A stretch of 64,000 nt of DNA from Pseudocercospora fijiensis CIRAD86 (lineage: Eukaryota > Ascomycota > Dothideomycetes > Mycosphaerellales > Mycosphaerellaceae): positions 2,623,057 through 2,687,056 of the forward strand of contig NW_006921534.1 in NCBI RefSeq assembly GCF_000340215.1, read 5' to 3'. The position numbers and the translations under genes are program-made. Positions 52,255 through 63,440 of this stretch are shown here, piece by piece. Numbering within the stretch: position 1 is the first letter of the stretch; every line of letters begins with the position of its first letter. A model generated the notes under the pieces. It made no database searches. It was given only the letters and a program-made list of their open reading frames with translations, and was not told where the DNA came from.

Positions 52255-55200
52255 TCATTGAGCGCTGCTCCGTTTCGACGATTCCGCCGCATCCGACAAG
52301 TTCGGAGACGGCGACTTCATTGAGAAAGAGATGTTTCGGTGAAAGAAGTCGAGGCGGTCAACGCTGTGATGGCTTGTCATGCTCGTCTTCGGCCGCTCTT
52401 CCCCAAGAGAGCCGGGAATCATGAAATGTTTTCGCTCGCCATCCTTGTCCTTTGGCTCAATGAAGAGGCTCCGACGGTGGAAGGTGCCGACCATATCATC
52501 GTGGCCTGCACGCATGCGCGCGAGGTGCAATTCCATCCACGTCTGCATTTCAGGCACCGTCTTGAGCCGATAAGGCACTTGAAATCTCTGTAGATGGCTA
52601 ATGATCTTGGCGATGCGCATGTACATGTCGAAGTTGATGACAGAAAGCTCTTCGCCGCTTTCGGTCACGCTGCCAGGCACATGTCGCTTCCTAGGATTCC
52701 CGGCGATGACGAACGTCAGGTCCGTCAGATAGACACCTAGGAATGGCAGGCAAGGCGCCGCAGGCGCTTCGAGACGGCGACGTAGGCTGTTGTAATTTTT
52801 GGACATGTCGGTAACCTTGTCCAATTCCTGCAAGCGGGCCTTGGTCTTCTTGCTAACCACGTCCCATGTCTTCTTGAGCCGTTGCACCGGCGAAGAGTTG
52901 ATAGAACACATAATAGACATGACCGAGTCGTAATTGTTGAGGTCGAGGCATGCAACTGCCACCTTGACCCATTGTTTGATCATGGCTGCTCGGGACTTGG
53001 CTGAATCTGGGGCCAGGATCGTGTCGGCAACAAGGTGTGCCAGATCAGTATTGAGCATGCACATCTTACGCACATTCTTGGCCTTCTTGGTGTTGACCTT
53101 TGACCATTCCATACTGATCAGCTCCTCGGGACGGATCTCGCAGTAGGTTTTCGCGACAAGTAGAGTAATCTGCCGAGCAACCTCAACGGGCTCGAAATCC
53201 ACGATGCTGCACTGCGTTCCACCCTCTGCCGCGAGTCGAAGAGCGTTGAGCTGCCGAATGGTGACTACGGAGTCCGGCATATCGTTCCTGGTCTGCGTGC
53301 TGATCGACATGCTTGATTTCCCAACGCCGGAGACCAGAGGACCGTCAATGGTTCCATTTGAGTAGGCCTCAGTGATTCTCCGCGTCAGCTCTATCAAACG
53401 GTCACCAGCCGTGGGCAGCACCTGCTTCAACTTGTGGAGGGCGAAGAAGCGAATTTCGCCAAGAGCATCCTTATCAGCTTCCGCGCTCCAATACGTCTCC
53501 AGCCAGCCTTTGAAGACATTGTAAATGCGTAGTCGCACGGGGGTGCCACTCGTCTTGCTCTCGCCGATATAATCAAATCTGTCAATCAGGGCCCGGGCGA
53601 ATTCTCGGGGTTCCGTGAACTTTCGAAACGTCAGGAAGAAGGCGGTCACAAATTGTGGATCTGGTGCCACGTCGTGTGTTGTCAGCTGTTCCACCAAGGC
53701 TGGAAGACTGCCACCAGTGACCTGCCCTTCTTTGTTCCATGTAAGTTCATGTGCATAACTCTTCTGCAGGAGCTGCGCCTCCACGTCTAAGCTGGCCTCC
53801 GTACCCAGCGAGCGCATGCTAGACAGGCTCGCGAAGCTATCCATCATTGCTGGGTCCGGAGTTGTAGAGTCCTTAGACTGTTCAGGAGTCGTTGCCCTAG
53901 TAGAAGCTTGGGAAGCAGCAGTCATGCTTGAATCTCGTGTGCTGCTGAAAAATGTCTCCGTAGAGCCTGCTATCGAGATGCCAAAGCTATCCTTTCGGGC
54001 TGGGCTGATAGAGTCAGAGCGGAAGGTCCGTGGGCTTTTCAGCGACTCCACGCCATGAATACTTGAAGTATGCGAGGCTCGAACCATTGACCTCCGATGA
54101 TTCGACACAGGTAGTGGTGGCAAGTCCTTGTTCAATTCCTCGGTCGACGATCCTGCCTCTGCAGACGTTGCGAGAGGACTTTCCGCTTCTACAACGGTGC
54201 GTGCTTCCTCTGGCACTGGTGGAGGCGCAGCGGGTGGCGGCGTCAGCTTCATGTCGATGGATTGTCGATTTTCTGCTTTGACATCTCGCTCGCCGGGCTC
54301 CTCGGGCGCTGCCACCGACTGTTCAGGCTGAATCTCACGGCTGCTCCTAGATGTCTGAGTACCTGCGGATTTGAGCTCGAAATCTCCAATTTGCTCGATC
54401 AGTTGCCGTGTCTTGACCACACATTGCCCAGTATTGCTGATCATGCTGGTGCCTAGGTTGATCAAATGGTCGGTCTGGCCGGGCAGCATGATGATGTCGT
54501 CCTCTGGATTTTCAGAAAATCTGAACACATCCTGAGTGGACTTTGCCAGCTCTTCTATTTTCACTTCGAAGTCCTTCTTCACCTGCTGCACGGATGGCGA
54601 TGCTAGCGGGTCATGCGTATATACTTCGTCGATAATGGCGAGCATGCTTCGACACGCTTTCACAAGGCGCTCAGTAGTGGCAACCAGCTCAGAAGCAGGT
54701 CTTGCATGCAAATGGTGGCCAATGAATGCACCGATGTGACTGATGCAGACGTCGTGTACATTTGCGAGTTGCTCAGAAGCTAGTAATCCTAAGCCGTGGG
54801 GAATCTTGTCCTTTGTTATGGTGGAGAGACGATGAGCGACGACGCCATCAGGAGGCGTGAACACCACCGAGTGGCGCGGGGCTTTCTCGTCAATGCTCTG
54901 GCGTTCGTCTTGTGGCTCGTGGGAAGCATCCGCACGCACGCCGAGTTCCGGTAGATGCTTTCCAGAGTCGATTGGACCGGCCATGTCCTTCGATGCCGAC
55001 ATTGCCGTGTCAATCTCCAGATGGGCCTCCGATACTGGCTTCCCGTACATGCTTAATCGTAAGGAGTCGTTGCCAGTGTCTTGAGTCCAGACGTCAGTGA
55101 AGCTGACCGCTCTAGTAACGACCTTGAATGCTTTGCAGATCAAGTCATCGAGCAGCACGTGGACAACTTCTCCGGCAAATGGTTCGCTGATGGTCTCTTG

Positions 55201-55929
55201 CAGCCTCTTTGCGATCTGCACCAACGTGGACAAATCCGCCAAGAGCCCTTTGCGCATCCTCCGTACTCCGGCATGTCGCTTGACTGTTGGGGATTCTCGA
55301 TGCAAGCAGTCAGCTCGCTCCAAAAGACATCTGACGCCGGCGATTAAGCCTCTGATATAGTCTTGCCTTACGAACGTCGACAGATTTGCATCTTCTTCGG
55401 CGCCAATCAGGTCCCAGAATTGAGTCATGGCGTTGAGAAGATTGCGCAAATAGGCGTGGTCGTACGCTTCGCAGTAGTTGGTGGGTAGCCATCCACGGGC
55501 GCCAGTATTGAGTACAGTGCCGTCAGCCCAGCCATTCGCATGTATGCAATGCACCAGAATGAGGTCGCCAGGTCTGATGGCGACAGTGGCAAGCGAAGTG
55601 TCTTCCTCTGGCATGGCACTCGTTGCCGGATCGAAGGCATAGAGGGCGCGCAGGTAGTTGTGGAAAAGTGATTGATTGAGTGGCACCACGTCCATGTCAG
55701 GCGGCGGACTGCCGGGCGTCTGTGGTGGCGTCATGTGGGCGACGAAGCCTGCTGTGATGGCCGTCTGTATGTGAGGTCGTGAGCGGCGCTTGGCCTGTAA
55801 TGTGGCACTATGCGGTGTGCAGAGGGCCGGGGCAGATGGTGGACGGGCTCCCGCGGTGGCATTGGATCCTTCCCAGTGTTCGCTGTGAGGGCGCTGACGC
55901 GCAGCGGGTTCGTCGGGGGGAGCGTCCAT
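52255..55929 (-). CDS. Ras guanine-nucleotide exchange factor (SH3 + RasGEF_N + RasGEF, Cdc25-like)
   Basis: 1224 aa from the ATG at 55929, single exon. It activates Ras-type GTPases by promoting GDP release. An SH3 domain covers about residues 93-156 (LRALYAFDP ... GDLILVHCIHANGWADG ... GWLPTNYCEAY). A helical middle and a long Ser/Pro/Glu-rich linker follow. RasGEF_N (about 725-860) includes GGSLPALVEQLTTHD and FVTAFFLTFRKFTEPREFAR. The catalytic Cdc25 domain (about 900-1150) includes DFEPVEVARQITLLVAKTYC, FLGVYLTDLTFVIAGNP and INFDMYMRIAKIISHLQRFQ. Layout and length fit fungal Cdc25/Ste6-type GEFs that act upstream of cAMP or MAPK signalling; which Ras it serves is not visible. Confidence 0.93.
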   Translation of the reverse strand: MDAPPDEPAARQRPHSEHWEGSNATAGARPPSAPALCTPHSATLQAKRRSRPHIQTAITAGFVAHMTPPQTPGSPPPDMDVVPLNQSLFHNYLRALYAFDPATSAMPEEDTSLATVAIRPGDLILVHCIHANGWADGTVLNTGARGWLPTNYCEAYDHAYLRNLLNAMTQFWDLIGAEEDANLSTFVRQDYIRGLIAGVRCLLERADCLHRESPTVKRHAGVRRMRKGLLADLSTLVQIAKRLQETISEPFAGEVVHVLLDDLICKAFKVVTRAVSFTDVWTQDTGNDSLRLSMYGKPVSEAHLEIDTAMSASKDMAGPIDSGKHLPELGVRADASHEPQDERQSIDEKAPRHSVVFTPPDGVVAHRLSTITKDKIPHGLGLLASEQLANVHDVCISHIGAFIGHHLHARPASELVATTERLVKACRSMLAIIDEVYTHDPLASPSVQQVKKDFEVKIEELAKSTQDVFRFSENPEDDIIMLPGQTDHLINLGTSMISNTGQCVVKTRQLIEQIGDFELKSAGTQTSRSSREIQPEQSVAAPEEPGERDVKAENRQSIDMKLTPPPAAPPPVPEEARTVVEAESPLATSAEAGSSTEELNKDLPPLPVSNHRRSMVRASHTSSIHGVESLKSPRTFRSDSISPARKDSFGISIAGSTETFFSSTRDSSMTAASQASTRATTPEQSKDSTTPDPAMMDSFASLSSMRSLGTEASLDVEAQLLQKSYAHELTWNKEGQVTGGSLPALVEQLTTHDVAPDPQFVTAFFLTFRKFTEPREFARALIDRFDYIGESKTSGTPVRLRIYNVFKGWLETYWSAEADKDALGEIRFFALHKLKQVLPTAGDRLIELTRRITEAYSNGTIDGPLVSGVGKSSMSISTQTRNDMPDSVVTIRQLNALRLAAEGGTQCSIVDFEPVEVARQITLLVAKTYCEIRPEELISMEWSKVNTKKAKNVRKMCMLNTDLAHLVADTILAPDSAKSRAAMIKQWVKVAVACLDLNNYDSVMSIMCSINSSPVQRLKKTWDVVSKKTKARLQELDKVTDMSKNYNSLRRRLEAPAAPCLPFLGVYLTDLTFVIAGNPRKRHVPGSVTESGEELSVINFDMYMRIAKIISHLQRFQVPYRLKTVPEMQTWMELHLARMRAGHDDMVGTFHRRSLFIEPKDKDGERKHFMIPGSLGEERPKTSMTSHHSVDRLDFFHRNISFSMKSPSPNLSDAAESSKRSSAQ

Positions 55930-57300
55930 AAGACCGGTCGAGCAGAGGTCGGGAAATGAGGTTCGGTGCAGTGGTCAGGCCGGGTCACAGCCAACTAGTG
56001 TGCAAGTCGCAGGTCCATGAAGATTGCACGGGGCGGCAGCGGTGATGGTGTGTCGCGGGTGGCGTCAACAATGTGCTGCTGGAGAGAGGGTCGTCAGTCT
56101 TTTCGGATGTCATGTTGTGTTGTGGCCGAGGAATGCATGCCATGCCATGCCATGCCATGCCATGCCGTCGGGAGCGTCGCCCGCACGTCGGCAGCAATGT
56201 GCCACTGAGAATATTGGAGCTGTTTGGGGGTCGAGGCAGAGTTGGTTACTGACCGTGCAATGGCAAGGATGGCTTGCGGGGCATGCGCGTGGTAATTAGC
56301 TTCTCGAGCGTATGCTGGAGGCAATCGCGCTGGGTGCCCGACGAATGCTGGTTTCACGCTCGACCAGGAGTTTCGTTGCAAAGGCAATCAAAAGCCGCAG
56401 GGCTCGGTGGAGTCTGGTGCAATCCAATAATGACTTGATTGTAGGGCAGCAGTAGTATTATTCTATGGCCTGGCTGCTGTCGTCGGGTGCGCGATGCCAA
56501 CTGCCGAATCCGGTGTGTTGCTGCTGACTCCTGCCTCCTGATGAGGTTCCAGGTCGAGGTCGGGGTCGAGGTCGAGGTCAGAAGCAAGGGACGTTCCTGC
56601 TGTCCAGGTGTCAGTCTGTCAGATGGCAGGAACGACGACAGGCGAGCGACGCGAGCGACGCGATGTGACAAGGAGACCACTTGCACAAGCTCACGCGCCG
56701 TCGTGCACGTCGGCACAATGATGATGGGCCATGGCATGGCGAAGGACTGGCTTTGCTTTGCCTTAGCGTCGCCATTCCGGCATCCGTTGATCGTCGACCT
56801 CTATGCGGCCGACGAGAGTAGCCTCTTTCGCAGTCAGAAGAGCCCAGCGCAACGGTTTGAACCAGCGCGACGCCGTGCTAAACGGTAGAATAGCCTCAAC
56901 GACCACTGCTCTCTCGCCAGCCTGACCCCTGGGAGTCGACGCACGCCGACGCCGAGCATTGGAGAAATCTGATTTATATCTGGACTGTAGTAGAGCGATG
57001 CGGTCTGTGGACGCGTCAAAGCTACGGTCAACGCATCATACAGTACTACTACTACTACAGTACGTGACAAGTCACAATAGCAGCACATTCTGCTCTCGCA
57101 TCACAGCCTGTCCATCGGAGGCGTAGCACAGCAACGGGCCAACGCTGAGTAGTCAGCTCAACCAAAGCACGCTAGAGCGCCGCCGCACAGCAATTGGAAG
57201 CAATGATGCACGCCTATTACTTTTCTAACGGTCTAGGGGCTCCACATGCCGCCAAATTTCAAAGCATCTTCGGCAGTCAAGGTTCGCCTTGACTTTCCAA
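55930..57300. other. Intergenic region with (CATGC)6 and GGTCGA repeats
   Basis: 1.4 kb upstream of the RasGEF gene, up to the right repeat island. It contains a perfect (CATGC)6 at 56136-56165 and a GAGGTCG-type minisatellite at 56550-56580. Presumed RasGEF promoter. No supported gene. Confidence 0.45.
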
Positions 57301-57517
57301 GCATGCATTATTGTACAGTATATACACTGCGATTAAGCGAGATGGCGGACGGGGGTAATCCCCGTAAGCGGCAGCTAGCTTGAAAGCGTTAGACGTAGAC
57401 TTTTTAAAGGTGCGGATAATTCCTTTAGGCAGTACGCTAGCTTTAACTAGTTAGATCCCGTTTTTAGGGATTACCGCCGTCCGCTATCTCGCTAAATCGC
57501 GGTATATAGTAGCATGC
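57301..57517. repeat. ~217-bp inverted-repeat (MITE-like foldback) element
   Basis: The left arm (about 57319-57363) and right arm (about 57467-57508) are inverted copies: GCGATTAAGCGAGATGGCGG with its partner reading (reverse strand) GCGATTTAGCGAGATAGCGG, then ACGG.GGTAATCCC in both. TATATA and the outer hexamer GCATGC also occur at both ends. The ~100-bp centre contains a weaker inner inverted pair around GCTAGCTT. No coding capacity. The right arm has TAG where the left has TGG. The element lies exactly at the border of the RIP island. Confidence 0.7.
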
Positions 57518-57856
57518 CTATCCCTTTAACCGCCTCCGTAGTTAACTCCGTCGAATACCTACCCTAGCTCTACTCTTATCGGGTTCTACTTCTAATACTA
57601 AATGTAGTATAGCCCTATACAAACTTATATCGCCTTTCGAATAGCAAAGATATCCGATTAGATCTCGGATTTAGCCGTAGTAGAGCTTAGGGTTAAGAAG
57701 CCGACACCTTTACGAGTCGTCCCCTAGTAAAGGTTTTATAGTAAACCTTAGTAAGTAAAGGTATAGAAGAAGGTATAGAAGAAGGCATATATAATAGAGG
57801 CGCTAAGTACGCTACCGAGATAGGTATATAGATAATAGACCGTAGATTAAGACCTT

Positions 57857-58330
57857 CTAATAACTAATTAGCTACTAATAACCGAGTCTCGGTTGTCTTA
57901 TATACGCCGTCGACTAAGTCGCTATAAGCTTAGTAAAGACACACTTCTAGCACTAATTAAACCGCTAAGTCTACTTAAGAAGTAGTTTAATATTAGTCTA
58001 CTTATAGCTAAGGTTAACCGGCTCGTAGAGGTAGTAAGGGACTTAAGGGTAGATATAAACCTTCTATAGAAGGAGGCTAAGGAGTTGCTAGTAGTTAAAG
58101 AAGGCTCTCGAAGTAAGGCAATAGTTATTAAGAGGGCGGAGTTTAAGGCGCTCGAGTTAAGGGTTAGTTAGTTAGAAGCGACAATTACCTCGCTCGTAAA
58201 GTAACAGTGCTTAACCTACGCTTTTTAGGAGTCGAATATAGCGGTAGCGGCGAAGGTTATTAATCGTTAGTAGCGGTCGAAGATTGCTTAGGCTCCTAAC
58301 TCTTAAAGAAGTTATATAGATTAGGCTAGT
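57857..58330 (+). pseudogene. Decayed ORF with coiled-coil-like peptide, possibly transposase C-terminus
   Basis: If TAG/TAA are passed over, one plus frame reads like protein: LSYIRRRLSRYKLSKDTLLA then LIKPLSLLKK, VNRLVEVVRDLRVDINLL and KALELRVS, a Lys/Leu/Glu-rich helical pattern. The pattern recalls the C-terminal helix and basic part of fungal pogo/Fot1 DDE transposases, but no DDE core is present and this is weak. Confidence 0.3.
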
Positions 58331-59528
58331 TATGCTATATAACCTCGTAGGCTCTATAGATAGCAATAGGACCGTAGTAGACATATATCTTAGTTGTCTT
58401 GTACTTACTACGCTTATTAATAGGCTACTATTTGAATTGCTAGGCCGTTCTTACGTACTTATAGAGATAGTAGCGCTGCTTAGGTAATAGAGGCTTTATT
58501 ACGTAGACTGCCTTTCTACTATACTCGAGGCGTCGTTTCTCTTCCGCTATAGGCAAGCTGTTACCTTTCCTAATCTAATAGCGTTTAGATCTTCTTCTAC
58601 TACTATTATAGGTATAACCTGCGATAAACTAGCCGTAGTTTCGAGGGGGTAGCGGAGTTAGTATACGAAGAGCCTTTGCTATAGCCTCTTTAGTAAGGCG
58701 AGCGTTCTTCTTACTCTATGCCTTCTAGACTATTTGCTACGCTAGTTTAACTCGAAACTCTTTTTAGTAAGTAAAGTCCTTATTCTTCTTGTCGCCTCGA
58801 AGAAGTATAAATACGTTAATAATAGCTACGTTAAGAAGGAAGTAGAATAGCGGGTACTATCCCTTCCTCGACTTATACTAAGAGAAATAGTAGAACTAGA
58901 ATTAATCGTAGATATCTATACCGCCTATATAATTATTATAGAGTGCCGCGATCTTCGGAATTTGTTTAGGTTCTCGTTCTGCTTTCTAGTAAGGTCGTAC
59001 GTAGGTATCGATAAAGGTATTATTATAGGCTCGTAGGCGTGCCTATATGCGAGTTTTACGGCTTCGGGGGTCGATATTAGGACTAAAGAGGTTATACGTA
59101 ATTAGTATGTAACCGGGCTCGAGTAAAGCTAGGGTCTCGATGCCTTAGGCAGGGCTTAGCGCTTAGTAGTAGGCTAACTTGCCTACCTTCCTCTCTCTCC
59201 TTCTAGCTCCTTATCGAATACTACTCGTACCTACTACTACCCTATCTACCTACTAATATACCCTTCTTATATAGTATTCGATCTACCCTTTAAGGGTAGC
59301 AGCTAGATAGTCCTTATTTCAAGCTTTTAGCGGTATAGCTACGAATAAGACTAATCTAACTATATTGCGCCCGAAGAATAGGACCTATACGTACTATTCT
59401 ATCGAAACAACCGTACTAATTATCAAGCAAGGCCTTCTATACGGCCTATTACACTAAGTTAAGCATACTAGGCCGATATCTACTAATTCCGCTATATCCG
59501 CATCTTAGGGGCTAACAATATATTATTA

Positions 59529-60890
59529 GTGTCGCCCTTTATAATAGCCAGTTTATTACAAAACAACAACCGTACTGCCGCTAGCAGTGCTAACAACGAT
59601 AATACTAGTAGCATAGTGCCTACTAAAGTGCCTACTAAAGTACCTACTAAAGTGCCTCCTACTAAAGAGCCTACTACTAAGCCTACTAAAGAACCTATAA
59701 CTCTAGGTAACAACCTAGAATTGCCTGTCGACGACATTCTTAATAACATTGTTAATCGTCGATATAGCTAACTAGCCTTTAGTCCTTAACTAGTAGGGAG
59801 ACTTTAAGAAGCTACTTAAAACAGGCTTACTACTTTACGCTAAGAACAATAGTTAAAGGATAACCTTCTTAAGCTTCGCCGCCTTTAGGAAGCCCCGATA
59901 ACTAAACTAATAGTAGGGCCTTCCTTACTAACTATTTAAAAGAAGGATGCTAAACTTAAGGATTGTACCGTATTCGATAGCTCTAGTCGAAAACAATATA
60001 ACGACTATATTCGTAACTATAAGCTTAACTAGCGCAATACACCGAGAGCGCTACTAGATAACTATTCCTTAGTCGTCTATGCTATATAGTACATCGATAG
60101 AGACCTAAAACGTACCTAGGATAACTATTTCGACTCCCTCGACGACTAGACCGCTATTTAGTAGCAGACCTACAAAACTATTATGCTAGATACCCTTAGA
60201 AACCCTATACTAAGGCAATAATATGCTTAGGACCTATATCTTCGAGCTAAATAGAAGACTAATTAATCGGCCCGCTCGTTTAAGGCCTATTTAAAAACCC
60301 TTAAAGACGACCTTCCGCCTAAGACTAATTCTATATAGATCTCCGAGATACGCCTAAAACTTAGATAGGAACTTATCCTCGAATTAGACCGTCGCCGTAT
60401 ATTCGAATAAGCTAACCTAATACGCATTTAATTTATAGTCGAAGTGGAAACAGCCGAACGAGCTATCTAGCTCTAATAACGACTAGAATCGAGGATCCGG
60501 CTAGCTAGTACTAACCGCGGCAATCGTAGTAGCCGCGGAGGAAACTAAGGTTCCTACTATAATAACAATACTAACAATAGGAATAGTAACAATAACCGTA
60601 GAAGAGGCCGTAGCCGCCGGCTATATAGAGGAGGCCGCGATAGGGGCCGTAGAAGGGGCTCGTATCCCTATAATGCTAACCGCTCGGCTAACAACAGCAA
60701 TAATAGCTATAGCAGCCTACTAACCGGATTGAAGTGCTTTAACTGTAACAGCACTAGCTATCTACTAGGCTAATGCGACAAACCTAAGGACTAGGCCCGA
60801 ATTGACCGTACTTCCGCTAAGTATAGGAAACACCTTTTAGTAGCTAATGCTATCCCTATAGGCTACCCTTCGAAAAAAGAGTAAGCGCCG
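59529..60890 (+). pseudogene. Gag relic of the Gypsy element
   Basis: Plus frame (positions 0 mod 3) with many TAG stops. A short Pro-Thr-Lys repeat (PTKVPTKVPTKV, 12-nt units at about 59617-59696) leads the readable part. A capsid-like helical region follows (AKLKDCTVFDSSSRKQYDDY, 59950-60010), then a basic Arg/Gly/Asn-rich stretch, then a CCHC zinc knuckle at 60735-60779, CFNCNSTSYLLG(stop)C, in which the His is Tyr (TAT at 60759). Confidence 0.75.
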
Positions 60891-60899
60891 TACTAACTG

Positions 60900-63440
60900 T
60901 TAGCCTTATACGGCGTAAGACTATCGACATTGTACTAGCTATTATACGTACCTGTCTCGTATCGGACTCGTATAGCAACAATTATAGAGCTAAGGTTATA
61001 CTAGACCCGGGAAATTCAGTTAGTGCCCTTATCAACTATCGCCTAGCTAAGTAATTAGACCTCCGACAATTGCCTAGAACTAACCTGCTAACCCTTGCTT
61101 AGTTTAATAACGCTCGGCACTTAACTTATAGAGCCTACTATGTCTATATAGTACTAAGAGATAACCTCGGCAACGAGCGCATTCTAGACTTTACTACCTA
61201 CGCAGTAGATATAGATAACCTCCTATCTAATATTGTTATTAGCAACCCTATTCTCAAGTACTACGCTATAGCTATAGACCTAGGCAGCTAATAGTAGCGA
61301 TTTAGGATCGCTAGGAAAGAGGATATTAAGTATATTAATGTTAGCGAGTGCCCTAACGATATTAGGGTCCTGTTTATTAGTAACTTAATACCCGCCTTAG
61401 CTAATTTAACTGCCGACCTACTTAGTAGTAATAACGATGAACCTGTGCCCCCTAATAGTATAGACCCTAATTAGCTTGCTCGTATACTAGAGCCTATTCG
61501 AGAGACCTATATTAATATGTTCTAACACTACTTAGTATCGACATTGCCTATGTTTAAAGAGACGGATTATAAGATTAATATTATAGAGGGTAAAGAGGTC
61601 CCTTTTAGACCCCTCTATAACCTTAGTAAACGAGAGCTTGCTATATTGCGTAAGTACCTAGAGGAAAACCTAGCTAATAGTCGAATTCGGTATAGTAACA
61701 GCCCTGCTAGTGCACCTATCCTGTTCGTACTAAAGAAGGATAGTAGCCTACGCCTATATGTCGACTATCGTAGGCTTAATGCTGTTACTATTAAAGATCG
61801 CTGTCTACTCCCTCTTATTAATAAAACCCTCGATCGCCTTTCTAGGGCTTACTACTATACTATACTAGATATTAAGGATGCGTACTATCGTATCCGCATT
61901 CGTAAGGGTAACGAATAGAAAACAGCCTTCTGTACTCGCTATAGCTATTTCGAGTACTTAGTTATACTATTTAGGCTAGCTAATGCCCCTGCTATATTCT
62001 AGTCCTATATTAATCGGGCCCTATTAGGCCTATTAGACTATCTCTATATAGTTTACCTAGATAACATCCTAGTTTATACACATTTACCTAATATTATAGA
62101 ACACTAGGCCGTAGTGCGTAAGGTCCTCGACCGCCTATAAGCCTATAGACTGTATTACAAACCTTCTAAATGCACCTTTGCTACTAAAGAGGTATTATTC
62201 CTTAGCTTCCTTATTTCAACCGAGGGTATTAAGGCTAATCCTAATCGGATTAAAACTATTACTAAATGGCCTATTCCTACGTCAATTAAGGAACTATAGT
62301 CGTTCCTCGGCTTCGCTAATTTCTATCGTCGCTTTATTAAGGGCTATTTACGGTATATAATACCCCTAACTAAGCTTACTAAAACTAAGGCTAACCTAAC
62401 TAGAGAGTTCAAATAGACTAATAGAGCACAAGCCGCTTTTAACGGTCTAAAGCAACGCTTTACTAATGTCCCCTTATTATACTATTTCGTACTAAGTAAG
62501 CAGATCCGAATTAAGACTAACGCTTTATAGTTCGCTATATCGGCTATTATATTATAGCAATTAGATAATAACTATTACTAGTACCCGATTGCCTTCTTTT
62601 TACGAAAGATAATCGATATAGAGCGTCGATATAAGACCTACGAGTAAGAGCTCCTAACTATTATCGAGGCCTTTAAGTATTAGCGCTACTATCTCGATAG
62701 TGCTTAGTATACAATTTAGGTCTATACGGACTATAACAACCTCCGTAGAATTACGAAGGTTACTAGGGTTATAGGTCGACAGGCTAGATAGGCCGTCTAC
62801 CTCGCCGGGTTCGATTTTAATGTATTATATCGGCTAGGCGTAAGTAACCCTACTAATAGCCTATCGAGGCGGCCTAACTACGATAGCGAGACTTAGTACA
62901 TTAATTTATTGTTTCTAACCCTATAGTATAAGATTGCTATAGCCCGTATTGTTAATAAGCAAGCGTAGGATAAGCGGACTTCCGGACCCTGTAGCGGTAA
63001 TAAATACTATAGCGGAGTTGTCGTTCTTCTAGTACACGTTAAGAAGGACGTAGATCGCTCGAGCTATAATAACTCGATTGAAGATATTGCTATCTATAGC
63101 GATAGCACTATAGAAGAGGTTGTAGTAGTTCCGGCTGCTAGTACTATTAGATATATATAATACGTACCTCGTTCGATAGCGAGGGTGCTATTAAATAACC
63201 TTATAAATAGGGATAGTCAATCGTTTATAGATAAGCTATTACGTACTTAGTAGAGGGACGCCTTTGCTATCGAGCGCATTAATAAGCTTATAAGTAGACG
63301 GGCGACTCGATCTAGTAAGAGTAATAACTAGTCGATCGACGACAAAGGTTACTTAAAGTTTAAGGGCAGATATTATATCCCCGCTAAACAATCGACTGTC
63401 TCTAGTCAGACCCTGCTTCTATTATTAGCGGCTTGCCGCC
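60900..63440 (+). pseudogene. Pol relic (protease, RT, RNase H, start of integrase)
   Basis: Frame 2 mod 3. The protease-like segment ILDPGNSVSALI is near 60,998 (active-site Ser replaced: D-P-G). RT: PFRPLYNLSKRELAIL at 61600, VDYRRLNAVTIKDRCLLPLI near 61760, ILDIKDAYYRIRI near 61865, and the catalytic YLDN (YLDD expected) at 62054-62065. RNase H/tether region: KTYE(stop)ELLTIIEAFKY at 62635-62685 and VYTDYNNLRRI. Last recognisable part: DDKGYLKFKGRYYIP at 63340-63384, the usual start of the integrase zinc-binding region. Stops are TAG, a few TAA. Confidence 0.85.

Larger units (their letters stand above)
59500..63440 (+). mobile_element. Ty3/Gypsy-type LTR retrotransposon relic, 3'-truncated
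   Basis: Gag, protease, reverse transcriptase and RNase H traces are in order on the plus strand, then the very start of integrase. LTRs were not found. Gag and pol lie in different frames (offset -1), the usual arrangement for frameshift expression. The sequence stops resembling integrase near 63,430, where GC-richer CCCCGAGCGAAGCGAGGG follows, so a break or insertion occurred there. All parts carry RIP-type stops. Confidence 0.85.
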
